Notes under the pieces: model-generated
Told to the model about the DNA's origin: nothing
The model's input: the letters and a program-made list of their open reading frames with translations, nothing else
Databases searched by the model: none
Shown here: positions 9,057-16,814 of the stretch, in pieces
Numbering within the stretch: the first letter of the stretch is position 1
Layout of the letters: each line of letters opens with the position of its first letter
Origin: Marinobacterium zhoushanense
Lineage (GTDB): Bacteria; Pseudomonadota; Gammaproteobacteria; Pseudomonadales; Balneatricaceae
NCBI RefSeq assembly: GCF_014641945.1
Contig: NZ_BMIJ01000011.1
Location: 1-63,937 of the forward strand
DNA: 63,937 bases
Direction of reading: 5' to 3'
Made by a program: the position numbers and the translations under genes

Positions 9057-10049
9057 TTAGATAAACGGCGTCAGCAGATTGAATATCCAGCCCACCAGCG
9101 TAAAGGCGGTCAACAGAAGCACGAACAGCGTTGCCAGCAGGCGCCACTGCATCACTTGCTTGAGCAAAATGAACTCGGGAAAACTGGCGGCTACTGTACT
9201 CATGCAGAATGCCAGTGTAGTACCGACCGGCAGGCCGTTGACGATCAGACTCTCCATCACTGGAATGACGCCGGTGGCGTTGGAGTAAAGCGGGATGCCA
9301 AGACCCACCGCCGCCGGTACCGACCACCACTGACCATCGCCCAGGTGAGTCTGTATCCAGCCGTCGGGAACAAAACCGTGCAGTGCGGCGCCGAGGCCGA
9401 CGCCGATAATGACCCATTTCCAGACCCGGCCGAAGATCTCGCCGGTTTCCCCTTTGGCGAATCGGTGCCGCTCAGTCAGGCTCAGCGTTGCAGGTTGGCT
9501 GACCCGGCCGATGGTGCCCACCTGTTGTCCCCGTTCCAGCGCCTTGCGAGCGAACGACTGCAACCAGCGCTCGGCATGTATTCGGTCCAGAAGCAGGCCT
9601 CCGAGTATGCCCACCAGCATGCCAACGGCCACATAGAGCAGGGTGAATTTCCACCCCAGCAGGCTCATCAGCAACAGCACCGCCACCTCGTTGATCAGCG
9701 GTGAGGTGAGCAGAAAGGCCATGGTGATACCCACCGGGATACCGGCCGAGGTGAAACCGAGAAACACCGGGATGCTGGAGCATGAACAGAACGGTGTGAT
9801 GGCGCCGAAGCCGGAGCCGAGCAGATAGCCGATGCCACGACGGCGCCCGGCGAGATAGTCGCGCACCCGTTCCACATTGAGCGATGCGCGCGCCAATGCA
9901 ATCAGGTAGATCATCACCACCAGCAATACATAGATCTTGCTGACATCCTCGACGAAAAAGTGCAGCGCATCGCCCAGCTTGGTCTCAGGCGACAGGCTTA
10001 GCAGATCGTAGACCAGCCAGTCGGCCAGCCGGGTAAAGAGCTCGAACAT
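9057..10049 (-). CDS. arsP: DUF318/ArsP-type permease
   Basis: A 330-aa membrane permease of the DUF318 family, with about eight hydrophobic segments and the conserved FCSCSSIPVFLGFTSAGIP motif, repeated in related form later (GIPLYSNATGVIPVMESLI). Family members include ArsP, an exporter of trivalent organoarsenicals, but others have different or unknown substrates. The ars operon setting makes an arsenical substrate likely. GGGAGGTAAGGT just before the ATG is a strong ribosome-binding site. It is 16 nt downstream of arsR. The gene symbol is tentative. Confidence 0.75.
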   Translation of the reverse strand: MFELFTRLADWLVYDLLSLSPETKLGDALHFFVEDVSKIYVLLVVMIYLIALARASLNVERVRDYLAGRRRGIGYLLGSGFGAITPFCSCSSIPVFLGFTSAGIPVGITMAFLLTSPLINEVAVLLLMSLLGWKFTLLYVAVGMLVGILGGLLLDRIHAERWLQSFARKALERGQQVGTIGRVSQPATLSLTERHRFAKGETGEIFGRVWKWVIIGVGLGAALHGFVPDGWIQTHLGDGQWWSVPAAVGLGIPLYSNATGVIPVMESLIVNGLPVGTTLAFCMSTVAASFPEFILLKQVMQWRLLATLFVLLLTAFTLVGWIFNLLTPFI

Positions 10050-10065
10050 ACCTTACCTCCCTGTC

Positions 10066-10443
10066 CTAACCCGCGGCTCCTGACTGACATAGTCGACCGC
10101 TGTCAGAGGGACGGTCTGTCATCGCTCGCAGTCGCGATTCGGGTTGTGTAAGCAACTGCGGATTGTGTTCCCGCGTCCGGCGCAGCACGTCGACCATCCA
10201 CCGCGGTGCTTCCGGGTGCAGTCGATAGAACACCCACTGCCCCTGGCGGCGATCCAGCAATAGGCCCGAGCGGCGCAGTTGGGCCAGGTGACGCGAGACT
10301 TTCGGCTGGCTCTCATCCAACGCCTGCATCAACTCGCACACGCAGAGCTCGCCTCTGGCCTCGATCAGCAGCAGACTTTTCAGGCGCAGCTCGTCGGCAA
10401 GGCTTTTAAAGAACTGGATTGGTGTGAAGCAATCAGAACTCAT
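10066..10443 (-). CDS. arsR: ArsR-family arsenic-responsive repressor
   Basis: A 125-aa winged-helix repressor. The ELCVCEL segment before the recognition helix matches the As(III)-binding site of classical ArsR (ELCVCDL in E. coli), and ESQPKVSRHLAQLRRSGLL is the DNA-binding helix-turn-helix. It heads the minus-strand arsenic operon. The ATG at 10443 is used; an in-frame TTG at 10458 with AAGGA four bases upstream is an alternative start. An AT-rich inverted repeat upstream (10467-10505) is the likely operator. Confidence 0.92.
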   Translation of the reverse strand: MSSDCFTPIQFFKSLADELRLKSLLLIEARGELCVCELMQALDESQPKVSRHLAQLRRSGLLLDRRQGQWVFYRLHPEAPRWMVDVLRRTREHNPQLLTQPESRLRAMTDRPSDSGRLCQSGAAG

Positions 10444-10466
10444 GGCGTACTGTCTCAAGGGATCCT

Positions 10467-10505
10467 TATATATGGAAAATTATATATATGAAAAACCATA
10501 TATAA
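10467..10505. promoter_or_regulatory. AT-rich inverted repeat, probable ArsR operator
   Basis: TATATATG (10483-10490) and CATATATA (10497-10504) form an inverted repeat with a 6-nt centre; a further TATATATGG at 10468-10476 can also pair with the right arm. It lies 25-60 bases upstream of arsR, where an autoregulatory ArsR operator is expected, in the intergenic region shared with the divergent kbl gene. Confidence 0.55.
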
Positions 10506-10604
10506 AAGCCGGGAAGCTGATCTGGCGCAGCGATCGGACAAATTCGCGTCCTGTGAGTCAGGCACTATCTTTAAAGGCACAGCGCAGAGCGAGTGGAGTG
10601 CAGC

Positions 10605-11797
<1,193 letters not shown>

Positions 11798-11798
<1 letters not shown>

Positions 11799-12823
11799 TG
11801 CGCGCACTGGCAAAACTGCACCCTGAAGAGGGGATCTGGCTGCACACCACGCAGCGACCGAAGATGGGACACAACGACCTGCTGATCAAGATCCACAAGA
11901 CCGCGATCTGCGGTACCGACGTGCATATCTACAACTGGGACCAGTGGGCGCAGCAGACCATCCCGATCGGGATGACCGTGGGGCATGAATATGTCGGCGA
12001 GGTGGTCGATATCGGTTCCGAGGTGGAAGGGTTCAGACTCGGCGACCGGGTCTCGGGTGAAGGTCATATCACCTGTGGTCATTGCCGTAACTGTCGCGCC
12101 GGACGCCGTCACCTTTGTCGTAATACCGTCGGTGTCGGCGTCAATCGCTCGGGCGCTTTTGCCGAGTACCTGGTGATTCCGGCGATCAACGCGTTCAAGA
12201 TCCCGGACAATATTCCGGACGACCTGGCGGCGATCTTTGATCCCTACGGAAACGCCCTGCACACCGCACTGTCGTTCGACCTGGTAGGGGAGGATGTACT
12301 GGTCACCGGCGCTGGCCCCATCGGTATCATGGCGGCAGCTATCGCCCGCCATGTCGGCGCCCGCCATGTGGTGCTGACCGATGTGAACCCCTACCGGCTG
12401 GCGCTGGGACGGCGGATGGGCGTGATCCACACCGTCAACGTGACCGAGCAGTCGCTGGATGACAAGATGCGCGAGCTGCAGATGAACGAGGGATTCGATG
12501 TCGGACTGGAGATGTCCGGTGCCGAGCCTGCCTTTGGCGCGATGCTCAAGGCGATGAACCACGGCGGCAAGATCGCCATGCTTGGCATCCCAACAGGCGA
12601 TATGGCGATCGACTGGACCCAGGTGATCTTCAAAGGGCTGATCATCAAGGGGATCTACGGCCGCGAGATGTTCGAAACCTGGTACAAGATGGCCTCGGTG
12701 CTGCAGTCGGGATTGAACCTGACCCCGATCATCACCCACCGCTTCCCGATCGATCAGTTCCAGCAGGGCTTCGATGTGATGCGTTCCGGCGAGGCGGGCA
12801 AGGTGATTCTGGAGTGGGATTAG
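11798..12823 (+). CDS. tdh: L-threonine 3-dehydrogenase
   Basis: A 341-aa zinc-dependent medium-chain dehydrogenase that oxidises L-threonine with NAD to 2-amino-3-ketobutyrate, the Kbl substrate. The catalytic zinc region CGTDVHIYNWDQW, the GHEYVGEV motif, the structural-zinc cysteine cluster CGHCRNCRAGRRHLC and the Rossmann GAGPIGIMAAAIA segment are all present. The length equals that of E. coli Tdh. It overlaps kbl by one base. Confidence 0.97.
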
Positions 12824-12834
12824 CCATGCAGCGG

Positions 12835-12868
12835 TCACTGGAGAGGTTGTGCCCTACCTCCCCAGTGA
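12835..12868. terminator. Stem-loop between convergent tdh and dapA
   Basis: TCACTGG-A-GAGG pairs with CCTC-C-CCAGTGA around a loop of about ten bases, lying 11 nt after the tdh stop and 6 nt before the dapA stop. There is no T run on either side, so it may be a weak bidirectional terminator or a transcript-end stabiliser. Confidence 0.5.
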
Positions 12869-12874
12869 GAGCTA

Positions 12875-13744
12875 TCAGCCCCCGATCTGCTGCAGCGCCT
12901 GCCTGATTATCTCCTTGCTGCTCGCCTGCAGCTCCACCATCGGCAGTCGGCACTCCGGCGTGCACAGCCCGAGCAGCGAACAAGCATATTTGATGCCGGC
13001 CGGATTGGGCTCCAGCCCCAGCGCCTGGATCATCGGTGTCAGCCGATGCTGGATTGCGGTCGCGGTGGCGAAGTCGTTGGCGCGACAGGCGTCCTGCAGT
13101 TGTCGGCTTTGCGCGGGCAGCAGGTTGGCGATGACGCTGATGATACCGTGACCGCCCATGGCGTTATAGGCCACCGCGGTGCAGTCGTCACCGGACAGGT
13201 AACAGAAGTCGTCACCGATCAACACCCGCTCCTGCATCGGCCGCGCCAGATCGCGGCAAGCATCCTTGACCCCGATGACCCGTTCCAGTTGAGCCAGACG
13301 GGCCATTGTCTCCGGCTGGATATCGACGATGGTGCGTGGCGGAATGTTGTAGATCAGGAGCGGCAGGCTGGAGTTGTCGTGCAGGTAGCGGAAGTGTTCG
13401 TACAGGCCCTGCTGGTTGGGCCGGTTGTAGTAGCCGGCGGCGCAGAGTAGCGCATCGACTCCTGTCGTTTCGGCGATACGGATCAGTGCCAGTGCCTCCA
13501 CCGGATTATAGGAGCTGGCCCCGGCGATAACCGGTATACGGCCGGCCACATATCGGCAAACCTCTGTGAGCAGCTGTTGGTACTCCGCCTTGCTCAGCGT
13601 CGGTGCTTCACCGGTGGTGCCGGCGATGACCAGCCCCTCGGTGCCATGCTCCAGATGCAGATCGATGCAGCGCTTCACCCCGGCGTAATCGATGCGTCCC
13701 TCTGAGAAGGGAGTGATCATGGCGACTAATGAACCTTCAAACAT
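12875..13744 (-). CDS. dapA: 4-hydroxy-tetrahydrodipicolinate synthase
   Basis: A 289-aa TIM-barrel aldolase that condenses pyruvate with aspartate semialdehyde, the first committed step of lysine and diaminopimelate synthesis. Visible are the pyruvate-binding GTTGEAPTLSKAEY loop, the catalytic tyrosine in LLIYNIPPRT and the Schiff-base lysine in VIGVKDACRDL. Length is typical. The minus-strand gene is read away from phoX; a terminator lies upstream between them, so it probably has its own promoter. Confidence 0.95.
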   Translation of the reverse strand: MFEGSLVAMITPFSEGRIDYAGVKRCIDLHLEHGTEGLVIAGTTGEAPTLSKAEYQQLLTEVCRYVAGRIPVIAGASSYNPVEALALIRIAETTGVDALLCAAGYYNRPNQQGLYEHFRYLHDNSSLPLLIYNIPPRTIVDIQPETMARLAQLERVIGVKDACRDLARPMQERVLIGDDFCYLSGDDCTAVAYNAMGGHGIISVIANLLPAQSRQLQDACRANDFATATAIQHRLTPMIQALGLEPNPAGIKYACSLLGLCTPECRLPMVELQASSKEIIRQALQQIGG

Positions 13745-13796
13745 TATGTTGTCCTTGCGTTAGCGGTATCGAAGGTCGGGAAAACTATTCCAGGCA

Positions 13797-13978
13797 TTAA
13801 AAAACCCGGTGGCGTTATCCGCGACCGGGTTTCTTGAGAATTCTGACATTAACCTTCGATCAGATTTTTCCATACGGCACCCGGCCCGGACATTTTGATG
13901 CCCGTTTCTTGGATACCGGTTTGTTGGAAAAAAAAGCGAAGATCATGGTGTAAACGTACGAATCGTCAGTTGTCGATC
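13797..13978 (-). ncRNA. Candidate small RNA or short-ORF transcript between phoX and dapA
   Basis: A good minus-strand promoter at 13984-14012 and the terminator at 13800-13834 bracket about 180 nt with no gene of ordinary size. The transcript would contain one short reading frame (ATG at 13946 to TGA at 13860, 28 aa, MIFAFFSNKPVSKKRASKC then GRVPYGKI), but that ATG has no visible ribosome-binding site. I cannot match it to a known RNA family, and no lysine-riboswitch core is apparent. It may be an sRNA, a leader that attenuates dapA, or a small protein gene. Confidence 0.4.
13800..13834 (-). terminator. Rho-independent terminator upstream of dapA (minus strand)
   Basis: AAACCCGGT and ACCGGGTTT form a 9-bp stem; on the minus strand the right arm runs into six T residues. 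It cannot terminate phoX, which has its own terminator at 14026-14057, so it implies a separate minus-strand transcript ending here, upstream of dapA. Confidence 0.75.
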
Positions 13979-13983
13979 GGTCG

Positions 13984-14012
13984 AATCTAGCAAGCACCCG
14001 TGGGTCGGTCAA
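13984..14012 (-). promoter_or_regulatory. Sigma-70-type promoter, minus strand
   Basis: On the minus strand TTGACC and TAGATT are separated by exactly 17 bases, close to the consensus. It sits just past the phoX terminator and points toward dapA. Confidence 0.6.
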
Positions 14013-14025
14013 TGAGGACGCAATA

Positions 14026-14057
14026 AAAAAGCCCGGCCCTATTACCAAGGCCGGGCT
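14026..14057 (-). terminator. Rho-independent terminator of phoX
   Basis: AGCCCGGCC (14030-14038) pairs with GGCCGGGCT (14048-14056); read on the minus strand it is followed by six T residues. It starts 37 nt after the phoX stop. Confidence 0.85.
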
Positions 14058-14093
14058 GACATTCCCTTGTCGTCGGGGTTCGGGAGCGTCCTG

Positions 14094-15995
14094 TTACGCC
14101 CCGATGATGCCGCCATCCTGGCGACGCACCACCATGATGGTGGAGCGCGGTTTACTGTTGCCGCCGGCCGGGAAGTGCGACGGTGCCAGATCCTCCCCCG
14201 GATGCTGTACGCCGACGAACATGGTGCGATGATCCAGCGCGAAGGTCAGGCCGGTGATCTCACAGGCGATCGGGCCGGTGGCGAAGCGGCGGATCTCGCC
14301 GGTGGACGGGTCGGCGCAGAGCATCTGATTGTTGCCCATGCCGGCAAACTCGCCCTCGTTGGAGTAGTTGCCGTCGGTCTGGATCCACAGGCGGCCGTCG
14401 GCGTCGAAGCCGATGCCGTCCGGGCTGTTGAACATGTTGTCGGCGTTGATGTTGCTGCTGCCCTTGTACAGGCCTTCGCCGACGGTCGGGTTACCGGCGA
14501 TCAGGAACAGATCCCAGTCGAAGGCGGTGGAGGTGTGATCGCCACCGCGCGGCCACCAGCGTACGATCTGACCGTAGTTGTTCTTCGCACGCGGGTTCGG
14601 GCCGCCCACCGGCTGGTTCTTGCCCTCGACACCGCGATTCTTGTTGTTGGTCAGGGTGCAGCAGACGCTCTTGCCGTTCGGGTGGACGGCAACCCACTCC
14701 GGACGGTCCATGGTGGTGGCGCCGACCTGGGTGGCGGCTTCACGGGCGAAAATCATCACCTCGGCCTGGTCGGCAAAGCCGTTCTCCTGGGTCAGGCTGT
14801 TCTTGCCGTGGGTCAGCTCCAGCCACTCGCCCTGGCCCTTCAGTGCACCATCCTCGGCATTGAAGCGGGCCACGTACAGTGTGCCCTGTTCCAGCAGGTC
14901 GCGGTTGGCGGCCTGGTTGTCCGGGTTGTAGGTATTCTTGGAGACGAACTTGTACAGGTGCTCGCCGCGCTCGTCGTCACCCAGATAGACCACTACATGA
15001 CCGTTGTTATCGACGGTGACGGCAGCATTTTCATGCTTGAAGCGACCCAGCGCAGTACGTTTCTTCGGTGTGGAGGTGGGATCCATCGGGTCGATCTCGA
15101 CGATCCAGCCGAAGCGGTGCGGCTCGTTTGGGTGCTTGGACAGATCGAAACGCTCATCCTGGGTGAACCACTGGTAGCTGCTCTTCTCCTTAAGACCATA
15201 ACGCTTCTCCCGTGCCGGCAGGTCGAGCGCGCCGCTGGCACCGAAGTAGCCGTGGAAGTTCTCTTCACAGGTCAGGTAGGTGCCCCAGGGGGTCTGGCCG
15301 TTGGCGCAGTTGTTGAACGTGCCCAGCGGCTTGCGGCCGGAGCTGTCGGCAGCGGTCTTCATCAGCTCGTGGCCGGCGGCGGGGCCGGTCAGCTCCATCG
15401 GCGTGTAGGCGGTGATACGGCGGTTCCGCTTGGCACCCGGCTCTACCTGCCACTGGCCCTTGGCGTTGCGCTTGATCTCGAAGATGGAGACGCCGTGCGC
15501 CGCCTGGGATTTCTTCACTTCGTCCGCGCTCAGCGTCTGCTTGCCCTGATGGGCGAACAGGTATTCGTAGTTGGTGTACTCGTTGTTGACGGCGATCAGC
15601 GCGTGGTCGTCAGCCAGCGGGAAGAAGCTCATACCATCGGTATTGTCACCGAACTGACCGGCTTGAGCCGCCGAGTCCTGCATGCCGGACTCATCGAACG
15701 CCGGAGCACCCTGCAGAATTGGATCGCCCCAGGAGATCAGCGGCTCGGCGATATAACCTTCCGGTACGACGAAGGTATCGGCGGTGCTGGCCGGGACCTG
15801 TTTGAAGCCGAGCAGTGTGCTTTGAGTCGCAGCGGCAACCGCCTTGGCCAGTGGTGTGGCGGCCAGGAACAGGCCCATGGCAGCGGCGCTGCCCTGGAGG
15901 AAGCCGCGGCGGCTCAGGCCTTTCTGTACAAGGCGATCGAAGTCGCTGTGTTCAAGCTCGATATGATCTTCGTCGTCGTAGGGTTTGTGGCTCAT
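14094..15995 (-). CDS. phoX: PhoX-type alkaline phosphatase (Tat-exported, DUF839)
   Basis: A 633-aa member of the PhoX/DUF839 phosphatases, calcium- and iron-dependent enzymes that release phosphate from organic phosphate monoesters outside the cytoplasm. A twin-arginine signal SRRGFLQG (about residues 28-35) and a hydrophobic stretch precede the mature part. Family segments include NCANGQTPWGTYLTCEENFHGY, RFGWIVEIDP and SPDGIGFDADGRLWIQTDGN, the last near the metal site. A possible Pho box upstream would fit phosphate control. A long open frame on the opposite strand is a coding shadow. Confidence 0.9.
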   Translation of the reverse strand: MSHKPYDDEDHIELEHSDFDRLVQKGLSRRGFLQGSAAAMGLFLAATPLAKAVAAATQSTLLGFKQVPASTADTFVVPEGYIAEPLISWGDPILQGAPAFDESGMQDSAAQAGQFGDNTDGMSFFPLADDHALIAVNNEYTNYEYLFAHQGKQTLSADEVKKSQAAHGVSIFEIKRNAKGQWQVEPGAKRNRRITAYTPMELTGPAAGHELMKTAADSSGRKPLGTFNNCANGQTPWGTYLTCEENFHGYFGASGALDLPAREKRYGLKEKSSYQWFTQDERFDLSKHPNEPHRFGWIVEIDPMDPTSTPKKRTALGRFKHENAAVTVDNNGHVVVYLGDDERGEHLYKFVSKNTYNPDNQAANRDLLEQGTLYVARFNAEDGALKGQGEWLELTHGKNSLTQENGFADQAEVMIFAREAATQVGATTMDRPEWVAVHPNGKSVCCTLTNNKNRGVEGKNQPVGGPNPRAKNNYGQIVRWWPRGGDHTSTAFDWDLFLIAGNPTVGEGLYKGSSNINADNMFNSPDGIGFDADGRLWIQTDGNYSNEGEFAGMGNNQMLCADPSTGEIRRFATGPIACEITGLTFALDHRTMFVGVQHPGEDLAPSHFPAGGNSKPRSTIMVVRRQDGGIIGA

Positions 15996-16039
15996 GGTTT
16001 TGTTGTCCTGTCGTTCAAGAAAAATGTGATGCGCATTTG

Positions 16040-16059
16040 ATAGCAGGTGTAGATGACAG
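16040..16059 (-). promoter_or_regulatory. Possible Pho box upstream of phoX
   Basis: On the minus strand CTGTCAT is followed after 6 nt by CTGCTAT. A canonical Pho box has two CTGTCAT-like 7-mers 4 nt apart; here the first is exact but the spacing is 2 nt too long. It lies about 45-65 nt upstream of the phoX ATG. Confidence 0.35.
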
Positions 16060-16140
16060 AAATAAGAAACCAGAACCGAAAAGCCAGGCGCCGGAGGGGC
16101 CGGTGCAGTGGGCTGGGGCTAGCAGTGGAGCAGACTGGCG

Positions 16141-16578
16141 CTATTTGGCGAACAGCGTTTCCAGATTTTTAAAGGCCTTGATCTCGATGGCGTTGTCCGA
16201 GGGGTCGAGGAAGAACATGGTGGCCTGCTCGCCCACCTCGCCGGCGAAGCGGATATAGGGCTCGATCACGAACGACATACCCTGGGATTTCAACCGATCG
16301 GCCAGTGCCTGCCACTCCTCCATTGGCAATACGATGCCGAAGTGACGTGCCGGCACCTTGTGGTTATCCACATCGCTCAATGCATCGCAGCCGCACTCCT
16401 CGGGTGCCACATGGGCGACGATCTGATGGCCGTAAAAGTTGAAGTCGCACCATTTGTTGGGTGCGCAACGCCCCTCGCTGCAGCCTAGAACGGAACCGTA
16501 AAACTGACGGGCCTGCTCAAGATCGCGAACCGGGAATGCCAGGTGAAAGGGGTGAATCGTTTGCTTGGGTTGGCTCAT
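16141..16578 (-). CDS. VOC (glyoxalase-fold) family protein
   Basis: A 145-aa vicinal-oxygen-chelate domain protein. The N-terminal half begins IHPFHLAFPVRDLEQARQFYGSVLGC, the first beta-alpha-beta-beta-beta unit, and the C-terminal half ends FFLDPSDNAIEIKAF, the second unit with its conserved glutamate. A histidine in HLAF and the E of AIEIK could bind a metal. The substrate cannot be told. The ATG at 16578 has GGAGA at the right distance; an upstream ATG at 16641 is less suitable. Confidence 0.85.
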   Translation of the reverse strand: MSQPKQTIHPFHLAFPVRDLEQARQFYGSVLGCSEGRCAPNKWCDFNFYGHQIVAHVAPEECGCDALSDVDNHKVPARHFGIVLPMEEWQALADRLKSQGMSFVIEPYIRFAGEVGEQATMFFLDPSDNAIEIKAFKNLETLFAK

Positions 16579-16663
16579 CGGACTCTCCAGATGCGGTTGG
16601 CTGTGCCCATCAGTGTAGAGCCTTTTGCCCCTGGTGTTCACTCAGCTTGGGGCGGAAATGCGC

Positions 16664-16694
16664 GGTTGAATTGGCCGCGGTATTCCCCTCATAT
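16664..16694 (+). promoter_or_regulatory. Possible heat-shock (sigma-32) promoter of clpB, distal
   Basis: GTTGAA and CCCCTCATAT are separated by 14 bases, resembling the sigma-32 consensus (CTTGAA, 13-15 nt, CCCCATNT) with one extra base in the -10 region. Confidence 0.4.
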
Positions 16695-16726
16695 ATGAGC
16701 GTTGTCTAATTTTTATACGTTCTGCT

Positions 16727-16757
16727 CTTGAACAGCGCAATAAACACCCTCATCTAT
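16727..16757 (+). promoter_or_regulatory. Heat-shock (sigma-32) promoter of clpB, proximal
   Basis: An exact CTTGAA -35 is followed after 14 bases by CCCTCATCTA, a good match to the sigma-32 -10 element. Transcription would begin about 50 nt before the clpB ATG. Confidence 0.65.
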
Positions 16758-16814
16758 TGTGGTAACAGTAAACCGGAGTCCAATCCGGCGCCGCAGAGTT
16801 CAGAAGGAGAGCCT

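Noticed and set aside
13745..14093. Lysine riboswitch before dapA
   Set aside because: I do not see the conserved lysine-riboswitch core; only terminator stems and a possible small transcript.
14067..16040. A 657-aa plus-strand open frame opposite phoX
   Set aside because: It mirrors the phoX coding frame, is repetitive in alanine, glycine and valine, and shows no family. It is a GC-rich coding shadow.
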